The position numbers and the translations under genes are program-made. Shown piece by piece: positions 1-6,322 of a DNA stretch of 8,306 nt. Under the pieces are notes generated by a model, which was not told the DNA's origin, made no database searches, and was given only the letters and a program-made list of their open reading frames with translations. The DNA comes from Candidatus Margulisiibacteriota bacterium (GTDB taxonomy: Bacteria > Margulisbacteria > Marinamargulisbacteria > DT-59): positions 1 through 8,306 of the forward strand of contig JABSQL010000098.1 of the NCBI GenBank assembly GCA_013215865.1, in the 5' to 3' direction. Each line of letters starts with the position of its first letter. The first letter of the stretch is position 1.

Positions 1-201
1 CAACCACCACCACCACAACATATACCACCAAAGCGTTATTCTTTGGAACAACAACAACAACTCCCCCCCACAGAGCAAACTGGAGATCAAAAGATGGTAA
101 TATTCTCTGATCCGTATACTGGTGAAAGTACGCATGCGCTAAAAGGATCAATGGATTTTCGTTTTTACACTGGTTGTGGATGGAATGTAATTTCTAAGTA
201 A
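1..201 (+). CDS. C-terminal end of a Pro/Gln-rich protein, unrecognised (5' end outside window)
   Basis: The frame is open from the first base and ends at TAA 199-201, giving the last 66 residues of a protein that starts outside the window. The visible part begins with a low-complexity stretch rich in proline and glutamine (a PPPP run, then a QQQQ run) over about residues 1-27. It continues into a folded-looking tail that includes VIFSDPYTGE and ends FRFYTGCGWNVISK. An internal ATG at 94 would give only 35 residues and has no good ribosome binding site, so a partial gene is preferred over a small complete one. The Pro/Gln run looks like a flexible linker before a C-terminal segment. I do not recognise the family and assign no function. 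Codon use resembles the neighbours. The next gene, lysS, starts 111 bases downstream. Confidence 0.6.
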   Translation, partial: QPPPPQHIPPKRYSLEQQQQLPPTEQTGDQKMVIFSDPYTGESTHALKGSMDFRFYTGCGWNVISK

Positions 202-217
202 AATATGGGCTTCGTTC

Positions 218-226
218 TGATAAAAT
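218..226 (+). promoter_or_regulatory. possible extended -10 promoter for lysS
   Basis: TGATAAAAT fits an extended -10 element (TGn followed by a hexamer matching TATAAT at five of six positions). There is no convincing -35 hexamer at 16-18 bases upstream. Transcription would start near 233 and leave a leader of about 80 bases before lysS. A second -10-like hexamer, TATACT at 294-299, is less likely because its start point would fall on the lysS ribosome binding site. Confidence 0.35.
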
Positions 227-249
227 AACCACCCAACTCTTTAGGAATG

Positions 250-264
250 GACCCAGCGTGGGTT
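250..264 (+). other. small hairpin in the lysS leader
   Basis: ACCCA (251-255) and TGGGT (259-263) form a five-pair stem around a GCG loop, extendable by one G-T pair. No T-run follows, so it is not a convincing terminator for the upstream gene. A second ACCCA at 231-235 could compete for the same TGGGT. The function, if any, is unknown. Confidence 0.25.
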
Positions 265-302
265 GTCCTCTTTCAGAGATTGGAGAACTTAGCTATACTA
301 CC

Positions 303-307
303 AAGGA
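303..307 (+). promoter_or_regulatory. ribosome binding site that sets the lysS start
   Basis: AAGGA lies five bases upstream of ATG 313. The more upstream in-frame ATG at 247 has only TAGGA directly abutting it and would add 22 residues unlike any LysRS N-terminus. Confidence 0.7.
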
Positions 308-312
308 TCACT

Positions 313-1773
313 ATGATAGAAACACCCCTCAATGAAGAGGAAAATCGACTTAAAAAATGTAACACCCTCAAAGAAAACGGTATGAACCCGTTTGCTCACT
401 CCTTCAACACCACACATCCCATTCAGTCTGTTGTGGAAACGTACAAAGATATCACGGAAAAATCAGAAGATTCAGTAACCGTTGCAGGCCGCCTCATGGC
501 CAAAAGAGGACATGGAAAAGCCATGTTCGGTAACATAATGGATGATTCTGGAACCCTGCAATTCTACGGCAATCTAAACACCCTCGGAGACAGCTTTGAC
601 CACCTTCTTAATCTGGATGTGGGAGATATTATTGGTATCAGTGGTCACCCATTTGTTACTAAGCGGGGCGAACTCTCTATTTACGTAACAACATTCATAC
701 TACTTACCAAATCTCTACACCCCCTCCCCGAAAAATACCATGGTCTTCAAGACAAAGAGCTGCGATACAGAATGCGATACGTTGACCTGATTGCCAACCC
801 CGATGTTAAAACAGTTTTTAAGTCCCGGTCTCATATTATTCGAAATATTCGAAATTTCTTGGACCAACAGGCATTTCTTGAAGTCGAAACGCCTGTCCTT
901 CATAATATCTACGGCGGGGCAGCTGCCAAACCCTTTGAAACCCATCATAATACCCTTGATCAAAAGCTGTATCTTCGAATCGCCCTGGAACTTCACTTAA
1001 AAAGACTCATTGTTGGGGGATTTGAACGGGTGTTTGAAATCGGCCGTGTCTTTAGAAATGAAGGCATTTCTTATAAACACAATCCCGAATATACCCTACT
1101 CGAACTCTATCAAGCCTATGCCGACTACAATGACATGATGTCTCTAACCGAAACCTTACTCTCCTATCTTGTCACAGAAATCACTGGAACAAATTCCATC
1201 ACCTATCAAGACAAAACGATTTCATTTAAAACACCGTTTAAAAGAATCACCATGAAAGACGCCCTTAAAGAATACTCAGACGTAGATTGTGACGGTGATG
1301 ACGCCTACCTTCAAAAAAGGGCCAAGGAACTGGGCTTGGATACAACCCAAACAAAAAGCCGCGGCCAACTCATTACAGACCTATACGACGATACCGTTGA
1401 ATCCAAACTCATCGAACCCACGTTTATCATCGATTACCCTTGGGAGACGTCTCCTTTGGCCAAACGAAAACGAGATAACGACCAACTCGTTGAACGGTTT
1501 GAGTTGATCATAAACGGAATGGAGATTGCCAATGCCTTCTCTGAACTCAATGACCCAGTTGATCAACTGGAACGGTTTAAAGATCAAGTGAAAGCAAAAA
1601 GCGACGGTTGGGAAGAAGCCCATGAAATGGACGAGGATTATGTTAATGCCCTTAAATACGGGATGCCGCCTACAGGTGGCCTTGGCATTGGCATTGATAG
1701 AGTGGTTATGCTTCTAACGAATTCACCCTCTATCAGGGATGTGATTTTCTTTCCCCATATGAAAGACAAATAG
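313..1773 (+). CDS. lysS: lysyl-tRNA synthetase, class II
   Basis: Cytoplasmic enzyme that charges tRNA-Lys with lysine using ATP. The 486-residue product has the usual length and layout of class II LysRS. An N-terminal OB-fold anticodon-binding domain (about residues 50-140, with TKRGELSI near 117-123) precedes the catalytic domain. Motif 1 contains VETPVL (191-196). Motif 2 runs from RVFEIGRVFRNEG into YKHNPEYT (about 239-261), with the ATP-binding Arg248. Motif 3 is GLGIGIDRVVML (456-467), with Arg463. SPLAKR (380-385) is also a family signature. The frame is open back to an ATG at 247, but the start at 313 is chosen. AAGGA at 303-307 lies five bases before it, and the product then begins just ahead of the usual LysRS N-terminal region. 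The family's common RIAPEL segment reads RIALEL here, probably a lineage variant. It stands between the Pro/Gln-rich gene and secD and is probably transcribed on its own or with upstream genes. Confidence 0.97.
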   Translation: MIETPLNEEENRLKKCNTLKENGMNPFAHSFNTTHPIQSVVETYKDITEKSEDSVTVAGRLMAKRGHGKAMFGNIMDDSGTLQFYGNLNTLGDSFDHLLNLDVGDIIGISGHPFVTKRGELSIYVTTFILLTKSLHPLPEKYHGLQDKELRYRMRYVDLIANPDVKTVFKSRSHIIRNIRNFLDQQAFLEVETPVLHNIYGGAAAKPFETHHNTLDQKLYLRIALELHLKRLIVGGFERVFEIGRVFRNEGISYKHNPEYTLLELYQAYADYNDMMSLTETLLSYLVTEITGTNSITYQDKTISFKTPFKRITMKDALKEYSDVDCDGDDAYLQKRAKELGLDTTQTKSRGQLITDLYDDTVESKLIEPTFIIDYPWETSPLAKRKRDNDQLVERFELIINGMEIANAFSELNDPVDQLERFKDQVKAKSDGWEEAHEMDEDYVNALKYGMPPTGGLGIGIDRVVMLLTNSPSIRDVIFFPHMKDK

Positions 1774-1800
1774 ACAAACAAAAGATGAAGTTGGTATAAT
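1771..1800 (+). promoter_or_regulatory. promoter of the secD-secF operon, overlapping the lysS stop
   Basis: TAGACA (1771-1776, five of six matches to TTGACA) and a perfect TATAAT (1795-1800) are separated by 18 bases. The -10 is preceded by TGG (1792-1794), making it an extended -10 as well. The -35 uses the lysS TAG stop codon. Transcription would begin near 1807, about 30 bases before the secD start. This suggests a housekeeping-sigma promoter of good strength and transcription of secDF independent of lysS. Confidence 0.65.
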
Positions 1801-1820
1801 TCACTATGCCCTCAAACCCT

Positions 1821-1826
1821 AAGGAG
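1821..1826 (+). promoter_or_regulatory. ribosome binding site of secD, long spacing to a GTG start
   Basis: AAGGAG is followed by 11 bases before GTG 1838. No closer ATG, GTG or TTG exists in the SecD frame because TAA directly precedes the GTG, so this site and start are accepted despite the spacing. Confidence 0.65.
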
Positions 1827-1837
1827 TACACAGTTAA

Positions 1838-3178
1838 GTGAAAGGTTCTCGAAAAGTAAAGTCGATATTTTTACTCATTCTTTTGGCCGCTGCTGCATTT
1901 ATTTATGTACGGTTTCCCATTAACTTAGGCCTGGATCTACAGGGCGGAACCCGTTTGATTCTAGAAGCCAAAGAAACACCAAACATTCAAATTGATCAGC
2001 AAACTATACTCGGTGTGCTATCCATCATTCGGAACCGTATCAATAGCTTAGGTATTTCAGAGCCCATTATTCAAAAAAAAGGGCTCCGTCAAATTATAGT
2101 GGAATTACCCGGTATCAAAGACCCTGAACGGGCCATCAAATTAATTGGTGAAACCGCTCTTCTTGAATTCAAAGAGGGTGAATGGGCACCAGGAAATGCT
2201 GACCAATTGACCCCTCAACAAATTGAAATTCTAGCGGGAAAAGGTGCCGTACTATCGTCTGTCCCACAATATGACAACCAAGGAAAAATCATTTCAGAAA
2301 GACCCATTTTTCTACACAAAACCGTATTAACAGGCGCCTTCTTGAAAAGCGCCTCTCCTGGAACGGATCAACATGGAAAACCTGCTGTTAATATTGAATT
2401 TAATGCAGAAGGGGGAAAGATATTCCGAGACATTACCACCACCTCTGTCGGAAAGCCTTTAGCTATACTTCTGGACGGTACCGTTATATCAGCCCCCAAC
2501 ATCAATGAACCCATTCCAAGTGGAAGAGCCATCATTTCAGGTGGGTTCTCTTTAAAGGAAATGAAAGATCTGGTCATCAAACTAAAAGCCGGTGCTCTAC
2601 CTGTTCCTGTAGAAATCATCTCCAATAAAATTGTCGGTCCGAGCCTAGGGAAAGATTCAATTGAGAAAAGTAAAAGGGCTGCCATTTTGGGTTTGGTAAT
2701 GGTTTGTATTTTTATGGCCCTTATTTATAGAGTACCAGGGGTGTTTGCTGGCATTGCCCTGCTAATCTATCTTTTCTTCACACTATGTATTCTTAAACTA
2801 TTTCATGCCACCCTCACCTTACCAGGCATTGCAGGACTGATTCTCACAATGGGAATGGCTGTAGATGCCAATGTTATTATCTTTGAACGCATCAAAGAAG
2901 AAGAACAAGCAGGGCACCCTCTTAAGATTGCCATACCCAAAGGGTTCTCACGCGCATTTTTAACCATCTTAGATGCGAATATAACAACACTTATCTCCGC
3001 TATTGTATTGTTTTGGCTCGGGACGGGAACCATTAAGGGGTTTGCTCTTACACTCAGTATTGGTATCCTCATGAGTATGTTCACAGCTATTTTTGTAACC
3101 CGTATATTTATGGACTTTATGGCGGCCTATTCTGAAAATCGAAATAAGCCCTTGTTTAAAGTAAAGGAATCAACATGA
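1838..3178 (+). CDS. secD: protein translocase subunit SecD
   Basis: SecD pairs with SecF at the SecYEG channel and uses the ion gradient to help pull secreted proteins across the membrane. The 446-residue product has an N-terminal membrane segment (about 9-23) followed by the family signature GLDLQGGT (31-38). A large extracytoplasmic region (about 25-278) comes next, then a five-segment membrane block (about 280-425). That block includes GMAVDANVIIFERIKEE (339-355), whose Asp343 is the conserved membrane acidic residue. E. coli SecD is near 615 residues, so the extracytoplasmic region here is of the shorter type. The start is GTG, with an in-frame TAA immediately before it that rules out a longer form. 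AAGGAG (1821-1826) sits 11 bases upstream, a rather long spacing. The last codons overlap secF by ATGA, so the two are translationally coupled. Confidence 0.97.
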   Translation: MKGSRKVKSIFLLILLAAAAFIYVRFPINLGLDLQGGTRLILEAKETPNIQIDQQTILGVLSIIRNRINSLGISEPIIQKKGLRQIIVELPGIKDPERAIKLIGETALLEFKEGEWAPGNADQLTPQQIEILAGKGAVLSSVPQYDNQGKIISERPIFLHKTVLTGAFLKSASPGTDQHGKPAVNIEFNAEGGKIFRDITTTSVGKPLAILLDGTVISAPNINEPIPSGRAIISGGFSLKEMKDLVIKLKAGALPVPVEIISNKIVGPSLGKDSIEKSKRAAILGLVMVCIFMALIYRVPGVFAGIALLIYLFFTLCILKLFHATLTLPGIAGLILTMGMAVDANVIIFERIKEEEQAGHPLKIAIPKGFSRAFLTILDANITTLISAIVLFWLGTGTIKGFALTLSIGILMSMFTAIFVTRIFMDFMAAYSENRNKPLFKVKEST

Positions 3179-4113
3179 AACCGTTTAGAATTGTTGAGAA
3201 AAAGAATCTGTGGTTTCTCATTTCTGTTGCGGTCATTTTACTGGGGGTGGGTAACAGCTTTTCCAACGCCCTCAATCAAAAACCTGTTCTCAATTTTGGC
3301 ATCGACTTTACAGGTGGAACCACCATGCTTTTGAAATTTGATGCATTGACTGAACGCTACTCAAACCGGAGTTCTGACAAAACCGTTTCAGATGTTAATA
3401 TTCGCTTCATTGAAAATATGCGGCATATCTTGAAATCGTTTGGTCTCGAGAAAAGCAATATTCAAATTACAAATGACCAAGAAATCATTATCCATACCCA
3501 GTTTTTAGATAATTCAAGACGGTTGGCCATTCAGTCACAACTGCAAGAAAAGTTGGGGCATATGGAATTGTTAGAAGTCGATATTATCGGCCCCACCATT
3601 GGGCAAGAACTTAAAGAAACATCTGTATGGATTATCGTTTTGGTTTCGATTGCTCTATTACTGTATATCACGTGGCGATTTGATTTGGCTTTTGGACTTG
3701 CCGCTCTCATTGCTACTATTCATGATGGTATTATCACATTAAGCCTTGCTTCCCTGCTCAATATTGAAATTAATACCGCCTTTGTTGCGGCCATTTTAAC
3801 GATTTTGGGGTACTCTATCAATGATACTATTGTTGTATTTGATCGTATTCGTGAAAACTTGGTTCATGTGAAAGACAGCCAAACCATTCATCCATTGGTA
3901 AATAAATCGATTTATCAAACACTATTTAGAACCATAAACACCTCACTAACAACCCTTTTTGTGATTGTTTGCCTTTTTGTTTTTGGTGGTACAACGATTA
4001 AAGGGTTTGCGTTAGTATTATTGATCGGCATACTCGCAGGAACATACTCATCCGTGTTTATCGCCAGCCCAGTTTTTACAATGCTATACACAAAATTAAA
4101 GAAAGTAGATTAA
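3175..4113 (+). CDS. secF: protein translocase subunit SecF
   Basis: SecF is the partner of SecD in the membrane complex that assists SecYEG-dependent export. The 312-residue product is of normal length. It has an N-terminal membrane segment (about 12-29), the SecF signature FGIDFTGGTT (41-50), a short extracytoplasmic domain (about 36-147) ending in IIGPTIGQEL, and a five-segment membrane block (about 150-305). GYSINDTIVVFDRIREN (212-228) is the conserved membrane motif carrying Asp217, and TINTSLTTL (253-261) follows. The start is the ATG of the ATGA overlap with secD, with AAGGA (3164-3168) six bases upstream inside the secD end. Coupled translation fits the one-to-one complex. Downstream, its TAA stop overlaps the ribosome binding site of the 253-residue gene at 4129, which therefore looks like part of the same operon. 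Confidence 0.97.
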   Translation: MKPFRIVEKKNLWFLISVAVILLGVGNSFSNALNQKPVLNFGIDFTGGTTMLLKFDALTERYSNRSSDKTVSDVNIRFIENMRHILKSFGLEKSNIQITNDQEIIIHTQFLDNSRRLAIQSQLQEKLGHMELLEVDIIGPTIGQELKETSVWIIVLVSIALLLYITWRFDLAFGLAALIATIHDGIITLSLASLLNIEINTAFVAAILTILGYSINDTIVVFDRIRENLVHVKDSQTIHPLVNKSIYQTLFRTINTSLTTLFVIVCLFVFGGTTIKGFALVLLIGILAGTYSSVFIASPVFTMLYTKLKKVD

Positions 4114-4128
4114 GGAGAAACGAAAATT

Positions 4129-4890
4129 ATGTTAAAAAAATGCCTCATGCTACTGCTTTGTCTGCTGGTATTCACAGGCACTGTTTTCTCAAAAAGTGAT
4201 ATTAAAATTCATACAGATCTGATTAACGAAAGGTTGGTCCCCAGTATCGTTATTAATGGACAAACTGTACTACAACTATTTGATAAAGGCTCTTTTGACT
4301 CTACTTTTGCCAGAGCTGAAAATATCTATTCCACACTGATGGATGTAGATGAAAAGGGACTCGATATTGGAAAGATCCGCATACGTCTCTACAAAAACCA
4401 ACATATGGGTATGGTTCATAAAATCAAAATATTTGATGTCACCCATGGAGATATTATCGCAAACGGTACAACCTCATATACATTGGGAAAGCAGTGGGCC
4501 GCAAATATTAAAAATGCAGCGGATATCCCCTCTGAATCTAGCTTAAACGCATCGAATGGTATTTCTCAGAAGTCTAACCAGTTTCCACTCATGTCATTCT
4601 TTACAGTTCTCAACGATTTAAACTTCTTTTCTTTCTTGAAATATGCATTTGTGTTTACCGTCATTCAAATCCTAATCACCTTGTATGTGGTCACCTATTT
4701 CTTAAGGAAAGAAAGGAAAGAATATCGTACCTATAACCGGACACTCCATCAAGTGGACCATCTTCAAGATACTGTCAGCTTCTTAAAAGAATCTATTAAA
4801 AAACTGAATCATACGCTTGACCTTGAACAACGATCTCAAGGTAACTTTAAAGAGGAAAAAGAAAAAGACCAGAAACAGGTTGTTTTGTAG
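4129..4890 (+). CDS. unrecognised single-pass membrane protein with extracytoplasmic domain and cytoplasmic coiled coil
   Basis: I do not recognise this 253-residue protein as a named family. Residues 1-21 form a signal peptide (KK, a leucine-rich core, likely cut at VFS/K). An extracytoplasmic domain of about 150 residues follows. A single membrane segment (about 171-192) is followed by basic RKERKEYR, placing the C-terminus in the cytoplasm. Residues 202-230 form a coiled coil with an unbroken 3-4 hydrophobic pattern (V209, L212, V216, L219, I223, L226, L230), and the tail is charged. From memory, the layout of VINGQTVLQL (41-50), ARAENIYSTL (61-70), IFDVTHGD (101-108) and LGKQWAANIKNA (119-130) resembles a small extracytoplasmic domain found ahead of some MscS-type channels in cyanobacteria. 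That is inference, and no channel domain is present here. AAGGAG (4112-4117) lies 11 bases before the ATG and overlaps the secF stop. It probably belongs to the secDF operon, and its role is unknown. Confidence 0.85.
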   Translation: MLKKCLMLLLCLLVFTGTVFSKSDIKIHTDLINERLVPSIVINGQTVLQLFDKGSFDSTFARAENIYSTLMDVDEKGLDIGKIRIRLYKNQHMGMVHKIKIFDVTHGDIIANGTTSYTLGKQWAANIKNAADIPSESSLNASNGISQKSNQFPLMSFFTVLNDLNFFSFLKYAFVFTVIQILITLYVVTYFLRKERKEYRTYNRTLHQVDHLQDTVSFLKESIKKLNHTLDLEQRSQGNFKEEKEKDQKQVVL

Positions 4891-4895
4891 GCTCT

Positions 4896-4934
4896 AACAG
4901 AAAACCCCCTAAATCTCCCTAATTCCCGGGGGAG
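4896..4934 (-). terminator. possible terminator of the rpmH-to-mnmE operon
   Basis: Read on the minus strand, CCCCC (4932-4928) can pair with GGGGG (4909-4905), and the T-rich TTTTCTGTT (4904-4896) follows directly, as expected of a Rho-independent terminator. The loop of 18 bases is large. A competing stem pairs CTCCC (4915-4919) with GGGAG (4930-4934), extendable by G-T pairs. On the plus strand no T-run follows, so a terminator for the secDF side is not seen. The segment lies 26 bases past the mnmE stop. Confidence 0.35.
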
Positions 4935-4939
4935 GGACA
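4902..4939. repeat. possible copy of a small palindromic intergenic repeat
   Basis: The segment has a run of C, then TAAAT, a second C-rich block, a short spacer, and a G-rich block followed by AGGGAC. This resembles in layout the short CCCCCTAAAT...GGGGGA palindromic repeats scattered between genes in many bacterial genomes. Only one copy is in the window, so repetition cannot be shown here. It may be the same DNA that serves as the mnmE terminator. Confidence 0.3.
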
Positions 4940-4960
4940 GGAGCCCCTCATTCCCTATCC

Positions 4961-6322
4961 TTATTTCCCAACACAAAACCGACTAAATATGCCATCCAAT
5001 GTCTCTTCGGTTATCTCCTCACCCGTTAGCTCTCCTAATTTATGAATAATGGCTTTAACGTCAATTGAAAGAACGTCATCTTCAAATCCTTTTTGAAGGG
5101 ATTGAATAAGATCTTCCAGAAACTGTTTTACTTCTTTTAAAACGATAAGCTGCCGAATATTACACACTAAGTCCAGGTCCATATTTTCTGCTTGTTTACA
5201 AAATACATTGTAAATATGGTCTTTTATATGGTGGATACCTGTTGCTTTTTTGGCTGATACTCTACATATAGGAAGACGAGAAAATGTATCTGGTAATTTT
5301 AGTCGGGCCCGTTTTAGATCGGTCTTGTTGTTCACCACCAGTATATGAGGACAGGTCTTTATCACTTTATACCAAGCGATGTCCTCTTTAGAAAAAGAAT
5401 CTGAGTTATCCATGACCCACAATACAATATGAGAAGACCGGATCAGGGATTTTACCCGTGATTGACCCAACTTTTCTATCTTATCAGAGGATTCACGGAT
5501 ACCTGCTGTATCGGTGAAGGTAACCGACACACCCCCTATTTCAACCTCTGCGTCAATATAGTCTCTTGTGGTCCCAGGAGTAGACGTCACAATAGACCGG
5601 GATTCTCCTAAAAGCGTATTCAGCAAAGAAGATTTTCCTGCATTGGGTCTGCCTACAATGACACACCGTATCCCCCCTGTAATCATTCTTCCATAATCCT
5701 GAATCGATACCATATGAGACAGGTGCTTTAAATGGTGTTGGCATTCTTTTTCAAACTGCTTTCTGTTGATAGCGGGTACTTCATCTGGAAAGTCCATGCT
5801 GCCTTCAATTTGTTCAAACTGTGCCATGAAATATTTTCTGATTTTAGATATCGTATTAAATAAAGACCCTTTCAAGTGACTCAACGCAACATAGTGGGCA
5901 TTTTGAGAGCTTGCATGTATCAGGTCAATAACCGATTCTGCGGTGGTTAAGTCCATTTTACCATTTAGAAACGCCCGCTTTGTGAATTCTCCTTTCCCCG
6001 CAATCTGTGCACCCTGTTCAATGATGAGAGCAAGAATCGATTTAAGAATATAGGGTCCTGAGTGACAGTGGAATTCAATAACGTCTTCACCTGTATAGGA
6101 ATGGGGTGCCTTAAAATAAATGGCACATACTTGATCAATTTGGGTATGCGTTTTCGGATCTTCAATATGCCCATATTGGACATACCGTGGTTTTAGAGAT
6201 TTAACTGAAAATATTGCTCGATAAATACGTGTCGCATCAGGTCCGGATATCCGTATAATCCCCACCCCACCCACGCCAGGAGGGGTTGCAATGGCTGCAA
6301 TGGTCTCTATGCTGACTTCCAC
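4961..6322 (-). CDS. mnmE: tRNA uridine-5-carboxymethylaminomethyl modification GTPase MnmE
   Basis: MnmE works with MnmG to modify wobble uridine 34 in several tRNAs, using methylene-tetrahydrofolate and GTP hydrolysis. The 453-residue protein has the full family layout. The N-terminal folate-binding domain begins TIAAIATPPG (7-16). A helical domain is split around an inserted G domain. The G domain carries G1 GRPNAGKS (224-231), G2 GTTRD (250-254), G3 DTAG (271-274) and G4 NKTD (332-335). The C-terminus ends FCVGK, with the conserved Cys450. The common HGG of the N-terminal domain reads HSG here (87-89). The start used is GTG 6322, which overlaps jag by 16 bases but has no usable ribosome binding site. 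A start at the ATA codon 6310-6308 would match the usual MnmE N-terminus and lies five bases after GGAAG. It is the last gene of the leftward operon. Confidence 0.97.
   Translation of the reverse strand: MEVSIETIAAIATPPGVGGVGIIRISGPDATRIYRAIFSVKSLKPRYVQYGHIEDPKTHTQIDQVCAIYFKAPHSYTGEDVIEFHCHSGPYILKSILALIIEQGAQIAGKGEFTKRAFLNGKMDLTTAESVIDLIHASSQNAHYVALSHLKGSLFNTISKIRKYFMAQFEQIEGSMDFPDEVPAINRKQFEKECQHHLKHLSHMVSIQDYGRMITGGIRCVIVGRPNAGKSSLLNTLLGESRSIVTSTPGTTRDYIDAEVEIGGVSVTFTDTAGIRESSDKIEKLGQSRVKSLIRSSHIVLWVMDNSDSFSKEDIAWYKVIKTCPHILVVNNKTDLKRARLKLPDTFSRLPICRVSAKKATGIHHIKDHIYNVFCKQAENMDLDLVCNIRQLIVLKEVKQFLEDLIQSLQKGFEDDVLSIDVKAIIHKLGELTGEEITEETLDGIFSRFCVGK

Noticed and set aside
1..70. CAACAAC/CACCAC-rich stretch as a tandem DNA repeat or CRISPR remnant
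   Set aside because: It is in an open reading frame coding for a Pro/Gln-rich segment, has no regular repeat-spacer spacing, and is best explained as low-complexity coding sequence.
294..299. TATACT as the lysS promoter -10
   Set aside because: The transcript would start around 306 and lose the ribosome binding site at 303-307; the -35 candidates are poor.
247..312. Upstream extension of lysS by 22 codons
   Set aside because: The extra residues do not look like a LysRS N-terminus, and AAGGA directs initiation to ATG 313.
715..996. Open frame of 93 codons on the minus strand inside lysS
   Set aside because: Lies wholly within the well-supported lysS gene, lacks a recognisable product and has no operon context; an antisense shadow. 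The plus-strand frames at 791-1000 and 1289-1507 and the minus-strand frame at 1381-1623 are rejected for the same reason.
2368..2685. Open frame of 105 codons on the minus strand inside secD
   Set aside because: Antisense to conserved SecD sequence with no family signature; the frame at 2803-3084 is the same kind of shadow.
4349..4546. Open frame of 65 codons within the 253-residue gene, alternate frame
   Set aside because: No binding site, no recognisable protein; the main frame has a signal peptide, membrane segment and coiled coil, which are unlikely by chance.
5965..6183. Open frame of 72 codons overlapping mnmE in another frame
   Set aside because: Shadow of the conserved MnmE N-terminal domain; no binding site or family signature. 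The 63-codon frame at 5553-5744 is likewise a shadow of the G domain.
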